64,000 nucleotides of DNA from Parapedobacter defluvii (GTDB lineage Bacteria > Bacteroidota > Bacteroidia > Sphingobacteriales > Sphingobacteriaceae): the NCBI RefSeq assembly GCF_014642075.1, contig NZ_BMIK01000010.1:62380-126379 (forward strand), written 5' to 3'. Within the stretch, counting starts at the first letter, position 1. Each line of letters starts with the position of its first letter. A model generated the notes under the pieces. The model had not been told where the DNA came from. It ran no database searches and was given only the letters and a program-made list of their open reading frames with translations. Of the stretch, positions 52,011 through 62,440 are shown piece after piece. The translations under genes were made by a program, and so were the position numbers.

Positions 52011-54644
52011 CTAATACAATACGTTTAGCGCACCTTTAAAACCGCTGCCCTCAGGCATGGTAATGTGGTAATAATAAGCACCTACCGGCACCAACCTACC
52101 TTTGTATAGACCGTCCCACGGAACGCCATAGCCGTGAGACTGGAATACAATCTGTCCATTGCGATCAAAAACAGTCACCACAGCGGCCACGTCTTCCAGA
52201 CCACCGATTATCCACGTGTCGTTGAAATTATCTCCGTTGGGTGAAAAGGTGTTCGGGATGAGGATATCTTCGCAGTATGGCCTCACCTCAAATGTCGTTG
52301 TGACCGTGCAGCCTTTTTCATCCTGTACTTCCAACGAATAAATACCCGGGGCGGAAACGTCAAAATAACGGCCGCTGTTGGCACCGCCATTCCAACGATA
52401 AGCCCGGTAACCCGCGGGAGCTTCCATGCGGATGGTCTCATGCGCTGCACTACAGAGTACCGTATCGCGGATCTGCGGGGCCGGTATCGGATCATAAACA
52501 GGAAGGTCGATCTCGGTGGTGTCTGAACAGCCGGCCGCGTTGGTCAATACAAGCGTGTATACACCTGGATTGCTCACCTCGATGCTCCGGGAGGTCTCCC
52601 CCGTTGACCATCGGTACGCGTAGGTTTCACCAGCCGCATGGTCAGCCGTCAACGTTGTCGATGTTCCGTAACACAGAGGTCCTTCGTCTGCCGCTTTGAT
52701 TTGTGCCACTGGTGGTGCAACGAAGCGAACGATCAACTGATCGGATCTCACCGAGCAGGATCCGATTACAATCTCGACGGAGTATGCTCCCGACTGGGTT
52801 ACCGCCAAGGTCGTATCAGACTCGCCGTGTAAAAGCACCCCATCCCGGTACCACCGCTTGGTTGTCCCCGGAGCGTAACCGGTTACCCTGATCATCCCCG
52901 GCTCACCTTCGCACATCAGAACATCCTCATCGGGGGAAACCGGCTTTTCCAAACGGTGAAAGCGGACCGTTACCGGATCGGAGAAAACGAAGTTGTCGCC
53001 GCACGCGCTGATCCCCACGGCGTACCTTCCGGCTTCCGCTGCAGAGAAAGTAGGGTTGGTTTCGCCTATCAATGCTTCCCCGTTTTTATACCATTGGTAG
53101 GAATAGTTTCCTTGGGCATTTTTTACTTCCATCGGGAATGTACCACCTTCACAAAGGTCTACCGTATCCGGATAGTCAAACGTAAATTTCGGTGTATCTG
53201 CCATCTCAACGGTAACCTCTTTGGAATAGAGTTCGATGTTTTCGCAACCGAACCACATGACCGCACGATACGTGCCCGGTTCAGTAAGGTAGACAAAATT
53301 CGTATCGGCACCGATGATATCCTGACCATTACGTTGCCATTGGATGAAGTTATCGGCGTCTTCATAAAAGCCTAGGGTTAATACATCGTTCCCGCTGCCA
53401 CATATGTTGATCGTCTGTTCACTGAAATGACCGCCGTTGAAATACAGGGTACTCCCTACGTGTTCATAAGATGCCGCCTCAATCGAATAGGTCATTTTGA
53501 ATAATCCATCGTCTGTAGCCACGTACATATACTGCTCACAGATCGGAAAGGGGGCATAGGCATGCATGCCATTCACTTCAATGGGTACCCCGTCACTGAC
53601 AGACTCCATGTCGTATACCTCACGGCTACCTAATACGGTGTTATGGTATTGTGTGCTAAACTGCTGTTTTTGGCTCTCATTAGAAACGAAAAGCCCGTGG
53701 TCTGTACCAATCAGCATATAGGATAAATAATCATCGGTCAATGCACCTAGGAGATGTAGCTCATTGATAGCGTTCACTCGTTTATCATCGAAAAAAGCAA
53801 TAGGCGTTGAGCGGGCATAACAATTACGTGTATTGAATAAGGAATTCAGGCCGGCATTCCCGGCCCAGAATATAGCAAAGTCATCATATAATGGAAGCTC
53901 GCGCATCCTCGGCGACACATACATGGTGCGAATAGCATCGGCGGACGTTGCGCGTAAGTCTATCGGCACCTCACGTAGCGTCCCGCCGCCGTTGTGAAAG
54001 ACAAATAAGTTCATATTGCTGACCTCGGTACCAAGGCAGTTTCCACCCATACCGGTCTCGCCGTAGAAAAGCGTATAGGTAAGCAATTTTCGGTCATTTT
54101 GCCGGATTAACATTGGGTTCGTATTGGCCGGATCCGGAGGGAGTATTTCCAAATCGTTATCGGTACCGTAAGAATAATTCGGTGTCGTTATAGATAGGGC
54201 GCTTTCATACCATTGTAAAGAACTATAATGATATTGGATATGATATTGCTTTGGGATAGCCACTGAAGTAATTTTAGGTTCATGCAACCCCGTCTCTGCT
54301 CCATAGCGGCGTACTTCTTCCCCCATCAACAAAAACGCATAATCCCCATCCGTACCCAACAACAACGTATCCGCTGAACGTGAACTGATATCCGTAAATG
54401 GCTTTGTCGAATAGTCAGCAAAAAAAGACGTGAAATCTCTTACTTGATCATCCGGTGATATCCTGGCTATGAAATTATTTTCACCCAGCACCCACACGTA
54501 ATTGTCCCAGGTGGTTTCCACCTTAAGAATCTTCTTGCCCGCAAAGAAATGTGCATCAATATGTAAGTTAAGCTGCGCAAATAGCGGATTGCTCAAAAGC
54601 AACGTCGTAAAAAACAAACCCCAGCATTGAACAATATGCTTCAT
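52011..54644 (-). CDS. Secreted type IX cargo with Ig-like domains and type-B C-terminal domain
   Basis: 877 residues, Sec signal. The first half has WVLGENNFIA, LLGTDGDYAFLL and SNESQKQQ-type repeats that suggest a beta-propeller. Four or more Ig-like repeats follow with YSYQWYKNGEALIG, TKRWYRDGVLLHGESDT, YAYRWSTGETSRSIEV and YRAYRWNGGANSGRYF. The end (about 795-877) starts ILIPNTFSPNGDNFNDTW, the type-B sorting domain of the type IX secretion system. It should be secreted and kept at the surface with the PorP/SprF protein encoded upstream. Confidence 0.9.
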   Translation of the reverse strand: MKHIVQCWGLFFTTLLLSNPLFAQLNLHIDAHFFAGKKILKVETTWDNYVWVLGENNFIARISPDDQVRDFTSFFADYSTKPFTDISSRSADTLLLGTDGDYAFLLMGEEVRRYGAETGLHEPKITSVAIPKQYHIQYHYSSLQWYESALSITTPNYSYGTDNDLEILPPDPANTNPMLIRQNDRKLLTYTLFYGETGMGGNCLGTEVSNMNLFVFHNGGGTLREVPIDLRATSADAIRTMYVSPRMRELPLYDDFAIFWAGNAGLNSLFNTRNCYARSTPIAFFDDKRVNAINELHLLGALTDDYLSYMLIGTDHGLFVSNESQKQQFSTQYHNTVLGSREVYDMESVSDGVPIEVNGMHAYAPFPICEQYMYVATDDGLFKMTYSIEAASYEHVGSTLYFNGGHFSEQTINICGSGNDVLTLGFYEDADNFIQWQRNGQDIIGADTNFVYLTEPGTYRAVMWFGCENIELYSKEVTVEMADTPKFTFDYPDTVDLCEGGTFPMEVKNAQGNYSYQWYKNGEALIGETNPTFSAAEAGRYAVGISACGDNFVFSDPVTVRFHRLEKPVSPDEDVLMCEGEPGMIRVTGYAPGTTKRWYRDGVLLHGESDTTLAVTQSGAYSVEIVIGSCSVRSDQLIVRFVAPPVAQIKAADEGPLCYGTSTTLTADHAAGETYAYRWSTGETSRSIEVSNPGVYTLVLTNAAGCSDTTEIDLPVYDPIPAPQIRDTVLCSAAHETIRMEAPAGYRAYRWNGGANSGRYFDVSAPGIYSLEVQDEKGCTVTTTFEVRPYCEDILIPNTFSPNGDNFNDTWIIGGLEDVAAVVTVFDRNGQIVFQSHGYGVPWDGLYKGRLVPVGAYYYHITMPEGSGFKGALNVLY

Positions 54645-54657
54645 AATTCGGATCGGA

Positions 54658-55662
54658 TTAAAACATCACCTGCGGGCAAAATACCTTATACCGGTTGTTG
54701 AGCAGGAAACCCAGCACCACCTCGTGGCTGCCGTGGGCCAGCGTACGTACCGGTCCGGTACTGAAATCGTAGGAATAACTGAGATTCAATAATGCACTGA
54801 TATTAATACCCGCCATCGCCGAAAAGGATTCGTGGTTGCGGTAGCCGCCGCCCACCCAAAGGCGGTCCCGGAACGCCAGCTTGACGTTGTAATCGCCCAC
54901 AAACGGCATCCGCGCCATTTGTTTGAACAGCACCGAGGGCACAACCGCCATATCGCCGCCCAGGTGCAGCTTGTACCCGGCCGTAAGAAAAAATTGCTGA
55001 TATCCACCGAGACGCCGGGCATTATCCGAAAATGCCAACGGGTTACCGAGCAGCTGCTGTGCGGAAACGCCTGCGAAAAAGCGTGCGCCATACAGCCAGA
55101 GACCCAATCCCAGCTCCGGAGCCACGCGGCTGTCGGCATAGCCGGCCAGCACGGGATCGTCCGGTGTGCTGATACCGGCCATATCCAACCGCACCTGCGA
55201 GATGCCTGCATTTACACCCGCCGAAAGATTCACCGTTTCGGTTATACGCAGGTGGTAGGCGTAGGCCACCAACGCATCGGTACGGACAAACTGCGCCGCA
55301 CGGTCGTGCTGCACAATAACGCCTGCACCATGGTGGGGTTCCGAAGCTCGGTACCGGTGGCTGTACCCCCGGCTGTAGGGATTGTATCCCCCCTCTCCGA
55401 AAGACGTGGCACCGTCCTGGATGTGCCGGGCACCGATCGGCATATGCGCCGACAGGTATGCCGTCTGCGGTGCTCCCTCCAAGCCGTGCCATTGGCTACG
55501 CCCTCCGAGCTTCACATCAACATAGCGCTCAATGCCTGCCACGGCAGGGTTCATCAGAAATCCATTGAAGATGTATTGTGTATACTGTGGACGTTGTTGT
55601 GCCCACAGCATGGATGACATACTAAGGAAAAGGAGGAAGATACCGGCAGATCTTGCGTACAT
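54658..55662 (-). CDS. PorP/SprF-family type IX secretion outer-membrane protein
   Basis: 334 residues from ATG 55662. Signal peptide ending ..MLWAQ, then RPQYTQYIFNGFLMNPAVAG, the conserved start of PorP/SprF barrels. Later strands read GVNAGISQVRLD, LGLWLYGARFFAG and LNLSYSYDFSTGPVRTLAHGSHEV. The cargo gene follows after 13 bp. In Flavobacterium, SprF-type proteins are needed for attachment of a cognate type-B CTD cargo; the same pairing is expected here. Confidence 0.9.
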   Translation of the reverse strand: MYARSAGIFLLFLSMSSMLWAQQRPQYTQYIFNGFLMNPAVAGIERYVDVKLGGRSQWHGLEGAPQTAYLSAHMPIGARHIQDGATSFGEGGYNPYSRGYSHRYRASEPHHGAGVIVQHDRAAQFVRTDALVAYAYHLRITETVNLSAGVNAGISQVRLDMAGISTPDDPVLAGYADSRVAPELGLGLWLYGARFFAGVSAQQLLGNPLAFSDNARRLGGYQQFFLTAGYKLHLGGDMAVVPSVLFKQMARMPFVGDYNVKLAFRDRLWVGGGYRNHESFSAMAGINISALLNLSYSYDFSTGPVRTLAHGSHEVVLGFLLNNRYKVFCPQVMF

Positions 55663-56000
55663 ACAGTTTCCTTGGATCAATTAGTCTGTGAGAATCCCTA
55701 AGTTGCCAGTGTAATGATATCCGCCGGTTGCACGGATCCGAAGATGGAGAAACAGTAAGGATAACGTTTACGCATGGCGGTTGACGGATGAGATGTTGAT
55801 GACAATTTTGTTTGTTCTCTCTTTTTTCGGGCCTTTTAGTTTTATAAGGTCGTTGTGATGTGCAAGATAAAACATCGTTTTGGGATTTGCAAATGTTGTT
55901 ACTCAATACGGGTTCTTGCATCCAACCACTTGTTCCTTCTTATTTTATTTCTGTACATTCGGCGCAATGGTTGACTTGATGGTTAATAAAACGCTAAATC
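55663..56000. other. Intergenic stretch between divergent genes
   Basis: 338 bp. No gene, repeat or strong hairpin is visible. It must hold the promoters for the type IX pair (minus) and the small membrane protein (plus). Confidence 0.5.
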
Positions 56001-56183
56001 ATGAAAAATAAAAAGGGATTATTAATTGTTTTTATAATCGGCGCCATCGTGATAGGTGCGGCATTATTTAAGCAATTCGACTTTCAAAACTTTAAATTAG
56101 AAAAGCCTGCATTAGCCGTTGTTTATGTCATAGCTTTTGTTTTTTGTATTTCAGCCACAGTAAAGAACTTAAAAAACAACTAA
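56001..56183 (+). CDS. Small hypothetical membrane protein
   Basis: 60 residues, two membrane helices (about 7-24 and 37-54) around a short basic-acidic loop, with Lys/Asn-rich ends. Its AT-rich codon use differs from the neighbours. The convergent DoxX-like gene ends 9 bp away. No family recognised. Confidence 0.6.
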   Translation: MKNKKGLLIVFIIGAIVIGAALFKQFDFQNFKLEKPALAVVYVIAFVFCISATVKNLKNN

Positions 56184-56192
56184 CAGCAGATA

Positions 56193-57479
56193 TCACCGAT
56201 TAAATGGATACTCTTGTATCCAACGGAACCGATTGTTCAGCAGCCGGAAGGTCTGGAGATCACGCTCCCGTAAGTGGATAACCATCCCCTCTTTATGAAG
56301 TACCCCATCCAATTGCAACTCGGAAGTATCTGATTGCTTATATGTAAACATACCCACCGTTTCACCGTTTTGCGTACCTTTGATGCTGAGCCGATGGGTG
56401 GCCTCATCCCACGAAGAGGGATAGTATACCAAAGAATCATTCATGAGTTTGACATGCACGTAGTCCGGCGACTGCAGGATCAGTTGTTTCCATCTTTTGG
56501 TGTCTGTGGTCAGCGGCGGCAGGGTATCGCCTCTCAGCACGAACCGGTCTACATCAAAGATGCCATATAACGGTGGCTTGGGCCGGCGATCGCCGTACGT
56601 ATGAACGGCCCGCCAGGAGCTGTAAGCATCGCCTCCGAATATGACCCCTACAAAGATAATTTTCACTATCAATGCCACGATCCGCCAACGACGGGATAGC
56701 TTGAAAACGTACGGCCGGCGGGGCTGGGTTGCTTCATTCCATAAGACTACCTGCAACAATCGCCTGGTATCTGGAGCAATAAGAAAAACCGCCATCAGTA
56801 CCAACAACGTAGCATAAAGCTTGACTGGAATGTCGAAGGTAAAGTTCATTACCATCACGTTTACCATTACGATAGCCACCAGCAAGGCACCCAACAGCGT
56901 TGTACGCCTGAAAAACAGCAACATCCCGCCAATGACTTCAGACAATCCTGCAAACATGCTGAATGCGGGGGAATACCCCACGTATGTCCAAGCCAGGCCC
57001 ATAGGCGATTTATCGCCCAGCGGCTGCAGGAGCTGCAGCAGCGAAGGCGAAGGCATCTGCAAATGAAATACCTTTGACATGCCGTACATAAGCATCATCA
57101 CTCCTAAATAATAACGGACGTAAATACGCAATACCTCCAGCAATTGGTTATGCGACCGGCGTTGCCGGGCAAGCAGGGTCCATAGCGTAGCCGCCACCAG
57201 GGAGCAGGTAAATGCAATCAACAGGAAGACATAATCATAGGTTTTGTCGCCACTACCGCTAAAAAATATTGTGATGGGTTCATCGAGCTTCAATACCTGA
57301 GCGCCTACCCACGGAACTACCGCATGCCAAATACGGGTGTACCACTGCGTCAGAATATGCAAACCGGGTACATGACCCAGTGGGAAGGGAAAGATATATA
57401 GACTAAAAAACACCAGAAAAAAACGGAACCAAAGCAATTGCCGGATGGTCCAGGGTTGGTAAGGGGATTCAACTTGCAT
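56193..57479 (-). CDS. DoxX-like integral membrane protein
   Basis: 428 residues from ATG 57479; an in-frame extension to 57584 is unlikely. Eight or more hydrophobic helices. The segment YLGVMMLMYGMSKVF and AGLSEVIGGMLLFFRRTTLLGALLVAIVMVNVMVMN fits DoxX-type four-helix modules. A soluble C-terminal domain of about 130 residues follows (VDRFVLRGDTLPPLT, HVKLMNDSLVYYP). Activity not known. Confidence 0.78.
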   Translation of the reverse strand: MQVESPYQPWTIRQLLWFRFFLVFFSLYIFPFPLGHVPGLHILTQWYTRIWHAVVPWVGAQVLKLDEPITIFFSGSGDKTYDYVFLLIAFTCSLVAATLWTLLARQRRSHNQLLEVLRIYVRYYLGVMMLMYGMSKVFHLQMPSPSLLQLLQPLGDKSPMGLAWTYVGYSPAFSMFAGLSEVIGGMLLFFRRTTLLGALLVAIVMVNVMVMNFTFDIPVKLYATLLVLMAVFLIAPDTRRLLQVVLWNEATQPRRPYVFKLSRRWRIVALIVKIIFVGVIFGGDAYSSWRAVHTYGDRRPKPPLYGIFDVDRFVLRGDTLPPLTTDTKRWKQLILQSPDYVHVKLMNDSLVYYPSSWDEATHRLSIKGTQNGETVGMFTYKQSDTSELQLDGVLHKEGMVIHLRERDLQTFRLLNNRFRWIQEYPFNR

Positions 57480-57687
57480 AACTAAACCTAACGAAATATA
57501 GTATAAACAGCCTTGGGCTACTAACAAATTAAAGGAAAATTTCGGTAAACAGACATAGCTATTGCATAACGAATATTCTTCCAAATTCGATTTTTACATT
57601 AATTTCCCAAATTAATACCCTACTTTTATAACAGCTAATCGTTATAAGCATGGCCTGATTATGGCCTTATTGATCGACGGGGAAACG

Positions 57688-60600
57688 ATGAATCATTATT
57701 TTTTTACGTTTTTATTGATGATTGTCTGCGCAGGCTGCTCCGCGCCACTTCCCGATGATGTGGCAGCGGCATACGATACCTTACCCGACAAATTGGATTA
57801 TAATACACACGTTAAACCGGTATTGTCTGACAAATGCTTCTCCTGCCACGGTCCCGATAAAGCCAATCAGGAGGCGGGGTTACGGTTAGACATCGCAGAA
57901 ATAGCCTATGCAGAGCTACCCGAAACACCTGGAAAAGTGGCTATAAAACCGGGAAACCTCAATGCGAGTGAGCTGTTTCACCGCATCGTGGCGGCCGACC
58001 CTGATTATCGGATGCCGCCCCGGCAGTCTCACCTTACGCTCAGCGCGGAAGAGAAGGCAATCCTGGTAAAGTGGATTAAGGATGGTGCAGAATATCAGCC
58101 CCATTGGGCATTTGTAAAACCCGAAAAGCCGACTCCGCCGAAGGTGCCCGACAAAAACTGGCGTGTTCGTAATGAAATCGACAACTTTATCCTCTACCGC
58201 CTGCACCGGGAAGGGTTACAGCCCTCGGGAGAAGCTGATAAAGAGGTTTTATTACGCAGGCTCAGCCTTGATCTTACGGGATTGCCGCCGACGCTCGCAG
58301 AGATCGAAGCGTTTCTAAAAGACGAGTCGCCGGACGCGTACGAAAAACAGGTAGACCGGCTGTTACAATCCCCGCATTATGGAGAACGGATGGCAATGGA
58401 CTGGCTGGATGTAGCCCGCTTTGCCGACTCGTACGGCTATACGGTTGACCGCATCCGCGACATGTCACCCTACCGCGATTGGGTCATCAAGGCCTTTAAC
58501 CAAAACCTGCCCTACGATCAGTTTGTCCACTGGCAACTAGCGGGTGACATGATGCCCAATGCGACCCGAGACATGATCGTTGCAACGGCCTTTAACCGCA
58601 ATCACCAGCAAAATATGGAAGGAGGCATCATTGAGGAGGAGTTCAAGGCAGAGTACGTCATGGACCGCACAAACACCTTTGGGGATGCATTCCTGGGCAT
58701 TACCGTTAGCTGTGCCCGCTGCCACGACCATAAGTTCGATCCCGTTACCCAAAAGAATTATTTTGAGCTTTACAGCTTCTTTAATAACATCCCCGAAGCC
58801 GGACAGATATCGTGGGACGATACTCCCCCTGCACCTACCCTCTTGCTGCCAACGGAAGAACAGGAAGCCATGTTGCGCTTCATCGATAAACATGTTGCTG
58901 AATCTGAACAACAAGTGGAGCAGGCCATTGTGCATGCCGATACAGATTTTAAACACTGGTTAGCTTCCGGCACATACAAAAAACTGAACGAAGTGACCGT
59001 ACCCAAAGAAGGCCTCCAGGCCCGGTATACGTTCGACCAGAAAAACCTTAACGGTGGCATATTCAAGGTAGAAGCCGGTGAGGTAAAAGCGCCTCCGGTG
59101 TTCGTGAAACATGGAGCAGGGTTTGCGTTGGCTTTTGATGGCGATGCCTGGCTGGATTTTAACCAAGTGGGCATTTTCCGTAGGTCGCAGCCCTTCACCG
59201 TGGGGATGGAGGTATTTATCCCCGCCGGAATGAAGGAAGGTGTCATTCTACATAAGGGCTATGGAGAGCGGCACTTTAATTTCAAGGGGTATCACCTCTA
59301 TCTCAAGAATGGCCGGGTCGAAATGAGCATGGCCCACGCAGCCCCGGGAAATGCGATCATTAAAATCAGCCGCGATACCATCCCCCGGGACAGGTGGGTG
59401 CAAATGACCATGACCTACGATGGTTCCTCGCGTGCCGCAGGGCTTCAATTTTTCCTCGACGGTAAAGCAGCCGAGATGGACACTCAAATGGACAACCTGT
59501 ATAAAGACATTATCTTCACCGGGGGGATGCCACAATATGGATTGCAGATCGGCGGATGGGCAAGAGGCCTCGGCCTCAAAGATGGCTTGGCAGACAACAT
59601 CGTCGTATACAGCCGCGCGTTGACTCCTTACGAAGTAAGCGTGCTCGCCGGAAAGGCTGCATGGAAGCCTGTTGCGAGTAAAGACCGGAATCTCCTCACC
59701 GAAGCGGATGTAAACATCCTCAGGGCCTATTATTTCTCCACCGCTGACCCCAACGTACTGGCGGCCCATCGACAGTTGGAGCAATGGCGTACCCGACAGG
59801 CTGACTCTACCGAAGCATTGAAGGAACTGATGGTAATGCAGGAAATGGATGTGCCGAAGCAGGCCTATGTGCTGGACCGCGGCGTATACGACGCACCCAC
59901 CGAAAAGGTATATCCCAATACGCCTGCTTCCATACTTTCTTTTCCGGAAAATCTTCCCCGAAACCGTTATGGCCTCGCCCAATGGCTAACCCACGAAGAT
60001 AACCCCCTCACTGCCCGTGTGGCCGTAAACCGGATGTGGCAAAACCTTTTTGGTACCGGTTTGGTTAAAACGGCAGAAGACTTCGGCAATCAGGGTGAAA
60101 TGCCTAGCCACAAGGAGCTGCTGGACTGGCTGGCGGTGACCTTCCGGGAATCGGGCTGGGACGTCAAGAAACTAATGAAAATGATGGTCATGTCTGCCAC
60201 CTACCGGCAGCATTCGTATACAGCCCCCGAACTCAGGGACCGGGATCCGGAAAACCGATTGTTAGCACGCGGTCCATCCTATCGGTTGCCTGCCGAAATG
60301 ATCCGGGATAATGTGCTGCTGGCTAGCGGACTGCTCGATCATCGTATTGGGGGTAAAAGCGTGAAACCTTATCAGCCGCCGGGCCTTTGGGAGATTAACA
60401 ACACCACCTATGTGCCGGATACAGGAGATGCCATTTACCGCCGCAGTTTATACGTAATGATCAAACGTTCTGTACCGCACCCGACACTGAGCACCTTCGA
60501 TGCCACTTCCCGGAGCTATTGCGTTATCCGGCGACAAAAAACAAACACGCCGTTACAGGCCCTGGTGACGTTGAATGACCCTACATTTGTAGAAGCCTCC

Positions 60601-60888
60601 CGCGCAATGGGAGAAGAAATGACCAAAATTGCCGATACCAAGCAAGCCATCACACAAGCCTACAGACGCCTCACCAGCAGGCATCCTGCGCGTGAAGAAT
60701 TAAATCTGTTGATGGAACTGCAAAAAGTGGAACGCAAGAAGTTTGCCGCTGATCCGAATAAATCACGGGGGTGGTTGACCGTGGGTCAGCACCGGCCTTC
60801 CAAGGATCTGGATGCCTCCCTCCTCGCGGCAAACACGGTAGTAGCCAGCACGATTTTAAATTCGGATGCGGCATTGACGAAAAGATAA
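57688..60888 (+). CDS. PSCyt1-DUF1549-LamG-DUF1553 protein (planctomycete-type)
   Basis: 1066 residues from ATG 57688 (lipobox CAGC); ATG 57661 adds nine residues before the signal. A cytochrome-c-like PSCyt1 domain has the haem motif CFSCH. DUF1549 follows with LLRRLSLDLTGLPPT. A LamG domain lies near 450-620 (ARYTFDQKNLNGG, MEVFIPAGMKEG). DUF1553 (about 725-985) has NRYGLAQWLTHEDNPLTARVAVNRMWQ. This order is typical of planctomycete proteins and also found in Bacteroidota. It may be a periplasmic redox protein; substrate unknown. First of three genes. Confidence 0.9.
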   Translation: MNHYFFTFLLMIVCAGCSAPLPDDVAAAYDTLPDKLDYNTHVKPVLSDKCFSCHGPDKANQEAGLRLDIAEIAYAELPETPGKVAIKPGNLNASELFHRIVAADPDYRMPPRQSHLTLSAEEKAILVKWIKDGAEYQPHWAFVKPEKPTPPKVPDKNWRVRNEIDNFILYRLHREGLQPSGEADKEVLLRRLSLDLTGLPPTLAEIEAFLKDESPDAYEKQVDRLLQSPHYGERMAMDWLDVARFADSYGYTVDRIRDMSPYRDWVIKAFNQNLPYDQFVHWQLAGDMMPNATRDMIVATAFNRNHQQNMEGGIIEEEFKAEYVMDRTNTFGDAFLGITVSCARCHDHKFDPVTQKNYFELYSFFNNIPEAGQISWDDTPPAPTLLLPTEEQEAMLRFIDKHVAESEQQVEQAIVHADTDFKHWLASGTYKKLNEVTVPKEGLQARYTFDQKNLNGGIFKVEAGEVKAPPVFVKHGAGFALAFDGDAWLDFNQVGIFRRSQPFTVGMEVFIPAGMKEGVILHKGYGERHFNFKGYHLYLKNGRVEMSMAHAAPGNAIIKISRDTIPRDRWVQMTMTYDGSSRAAGLQFFLDGKAAEMDTQMDNLYKDIIFTGGMPQYGLQIGGWARGLGLKDGLADNIVVYSRALTPYEVSVLAGKAAWKPVASKDRNLLTEADVNILRAYYFSTADPNVLAAHRQLEQWRTRQADSTEALKELMVMQEMDVPKQAYVLDRGVYDAPTEKVYPNTPASILSFPENLPRNRYGLAQWLTHEDNPLTARVAVNRMWQNLFGTGLVKTAEDFGNQGEMPSHKELLDWLAVTFRESGWDVKKLMKMMVMSATYRQHSYTAPELRDRDPENRLLARGPSYRLPAEMIRDNVLLASGLLDHRIGGKSVKPYQPPGLWEINNTTYVPDTGDAIYRRSLYVMIKRSVPHPTLSTFDATSRSYCVIRRQKTNTPLQALVTLNDPTFVEASRAMGEEMTKIADTKQAITQAYRRLTSRHPAREELNLLMELQKVERKKFAADPNKSRGWLTVGQHRPSKDLDASLLAANTVVASTILNSDAALTKR

Positions 60889-60912
60889 GTATCATACAAA
60901 ACAGTTGAGATC

Positions 60913-62430
60913 ATGTCACACCATCATGACGATGAAAACAATTTCCGCTTGCATACGCCGGCATTTGACAAACTGAACAAACGGTTAGACCGCCGTAATT
61001 TTCTGACGAAAACCTCCCTCGGCATCGGTGCGTTAGCGTTGAGTTCCTTATTGGGCAAAAATTGGGCCTCCGGCAAAGGAACGCCATCAGCGGCCGCTTC
61101 CGAGGCTGCGATTGACGACGTGATCAATGCATTGCCGCATTTTGCACCCAAAGCGAAAAGAGTGGTCTACCTTTTCATGAGCGGCGGGCCGTCCCAAATC
61201 GAAACATTCGACTACAAACCGGCGCTCGTTGACCGGTATGGACAGGACCTGCCGGGTTCCGTCCGCCAAGGGCAACGCCTTACTGCCATGAGTGCCAGCC
61301 AGAGCAAATTCCCGATGGTGCCATCGCTCTACAAATTCAACCGGTATGGCAAGAATGGTACATGGGTGAGCGAGCTGCTACCCCATACGGCCAAGGTCGT
61401 AGACGAGCTCTGCATTATCAAATCCTTGCACACAGAGCACATCAATCACGACCCCGCCATTACGTTTTTCCAGACAGGTAATCAGCTTCCGGGAAGGCCT
61501 TCGATCGGCTCATGGCTTAGTTACGGACTCGGCACGGATAATGAAAACTTGCCTTCGTTCATCGTGTTGGTATCCAAAAATGCACCCAAAGATCAACCCC
61601 TGTATACCCGGCTGTGGGGGAATGGTTTTCTTCCGTCAGCGTATCAGGGGGTAGAATTCAGGGCGGGCAAAGACCCCGTCCTTTACCTCAATAATCCGGA
61701 TGGATACGATGGAACGGACAGGGAAGAAATGCTGGACTACCTTACCCGCCTCAACAAGCTGCAAAACAGTGCCTACGGCGATCCCGAAGTAGATGCGCGG
61801 ATTGCTCAATATGAAATGGCCTATCGGATGCAGACATCCGTGCCTGACGTTATGAGTGTGGCCGATGAGCCAAACGAGGTATTTGAGCTGTATGGGCCGG
61901 ATAGCCGCGACCCCGGTACTTATGCCGCCAATTGCCTCCTTGCGCGGAAGTTACTGGAGAAAGATGTGAAGTTTGTGCAGCTGTATCATCAAGGGTGGGA
62001 TCACCACGGCGGGCTGCCCTCCGGTATTGAAAATCAATGCCACCAGACAGATCAGCCCACGGCAGCGCTGATTACCGACCTCAAACGGCGGGGATTGCTC
62101 GAAGACACGCTCGTCATCTGGGGTGGAGAATTTGGCCGTACGGTGTATTCACAGGGACAGCTTACCCCTACCAATTACGGACGGGACCACCATCCGCGCT
62201 GCTTTACCATGTGGATGGCGGGAGCGGGTGTGAAAGCGGGCTTCTCCTATGGAGAAACCGATGAATTCAGTTACAACATTGTGAAAGATCCTGTACACGT
62301 GCATGACTTCCAGGCAACGCTGTTGCACCTGATGGGTGTTGACCATGAACGGCTTACGTATAAGTTCCAGGGACGGAGGTTCAGGCTCACGGATACTCAC
62401 GGAAATGTGGTAAAAGATATTCTCAGCTGA
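60913..62430 (+). CDS. DUF1501-family protein (sulfatase-like fold)
   Basis: 505 residues. DRRNFLTKTSLGIGALALSSLL is a Tat-type signal near the N terminus. The body has KRVVYLFMSGGPSQIETFDYKP, HNHDPAIT-type His motif (EHINHDPAIT), LYHQGWDHHGG, VIWGGEFGRT and GRDHHPRCFTMWMAGAGV, matching the DUF1501 family related to alkaline phosphatase/sulfatases. DUF1501 genes are regularly paired with DUF1553 genes; here the gap is 24 bp. Reaction unknown. Confidence 0.9.
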   Translation: MSHHHDDENNFRLHTPAFDKLNKRLDRRNFLTKTSLGIGALALSSLLGKNWASGKGTPSAAASEAAIDDVINALPHFAPKAKRVVYLFMSGGPSQIETFDYKPALVDRYGQDLPGSVRQGQRLTAMSASQSKFPMVPSLYKFNRYGKNGTWVSELLPHTAKVVDELCIIKSLHTEHINHDPAITFFQTGNQLPGRPSIGSWLSYGLGTDNENLPSFIVLVSKNAPKDQPLYTRLWGNGFLPSAYQGVEFRAGKDPVLYLNNPDGYDGTDREEMLDYLTRLNKLQNSAYGDPEVDARIAQYEMAYRMQTSVPDVMSVADEPNEVFELYGPDSRDPGTYAANCLLARKLLEKDVKFVQLYHQGWDHHGGLPSGIENQCHQTDQPTAALITDLKRRGLLEDTLVIWGGEFGRTVYSQGQLTPTNYGRDHHPRCFTMWMAGAGVKAGFSYGETDEFSYNIVKDPVHVHDFQATLLHLMGVDHERLTYKFQGRRFRLTDTHGNVVKDILS

Positions 62431-62440
62431 TTTTCGTTTC

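Noticed and set aside
54832-55617. 261-codon plus-strand ORF
   Set aside because: Antisense to the well-supported PorP/SprF gene.
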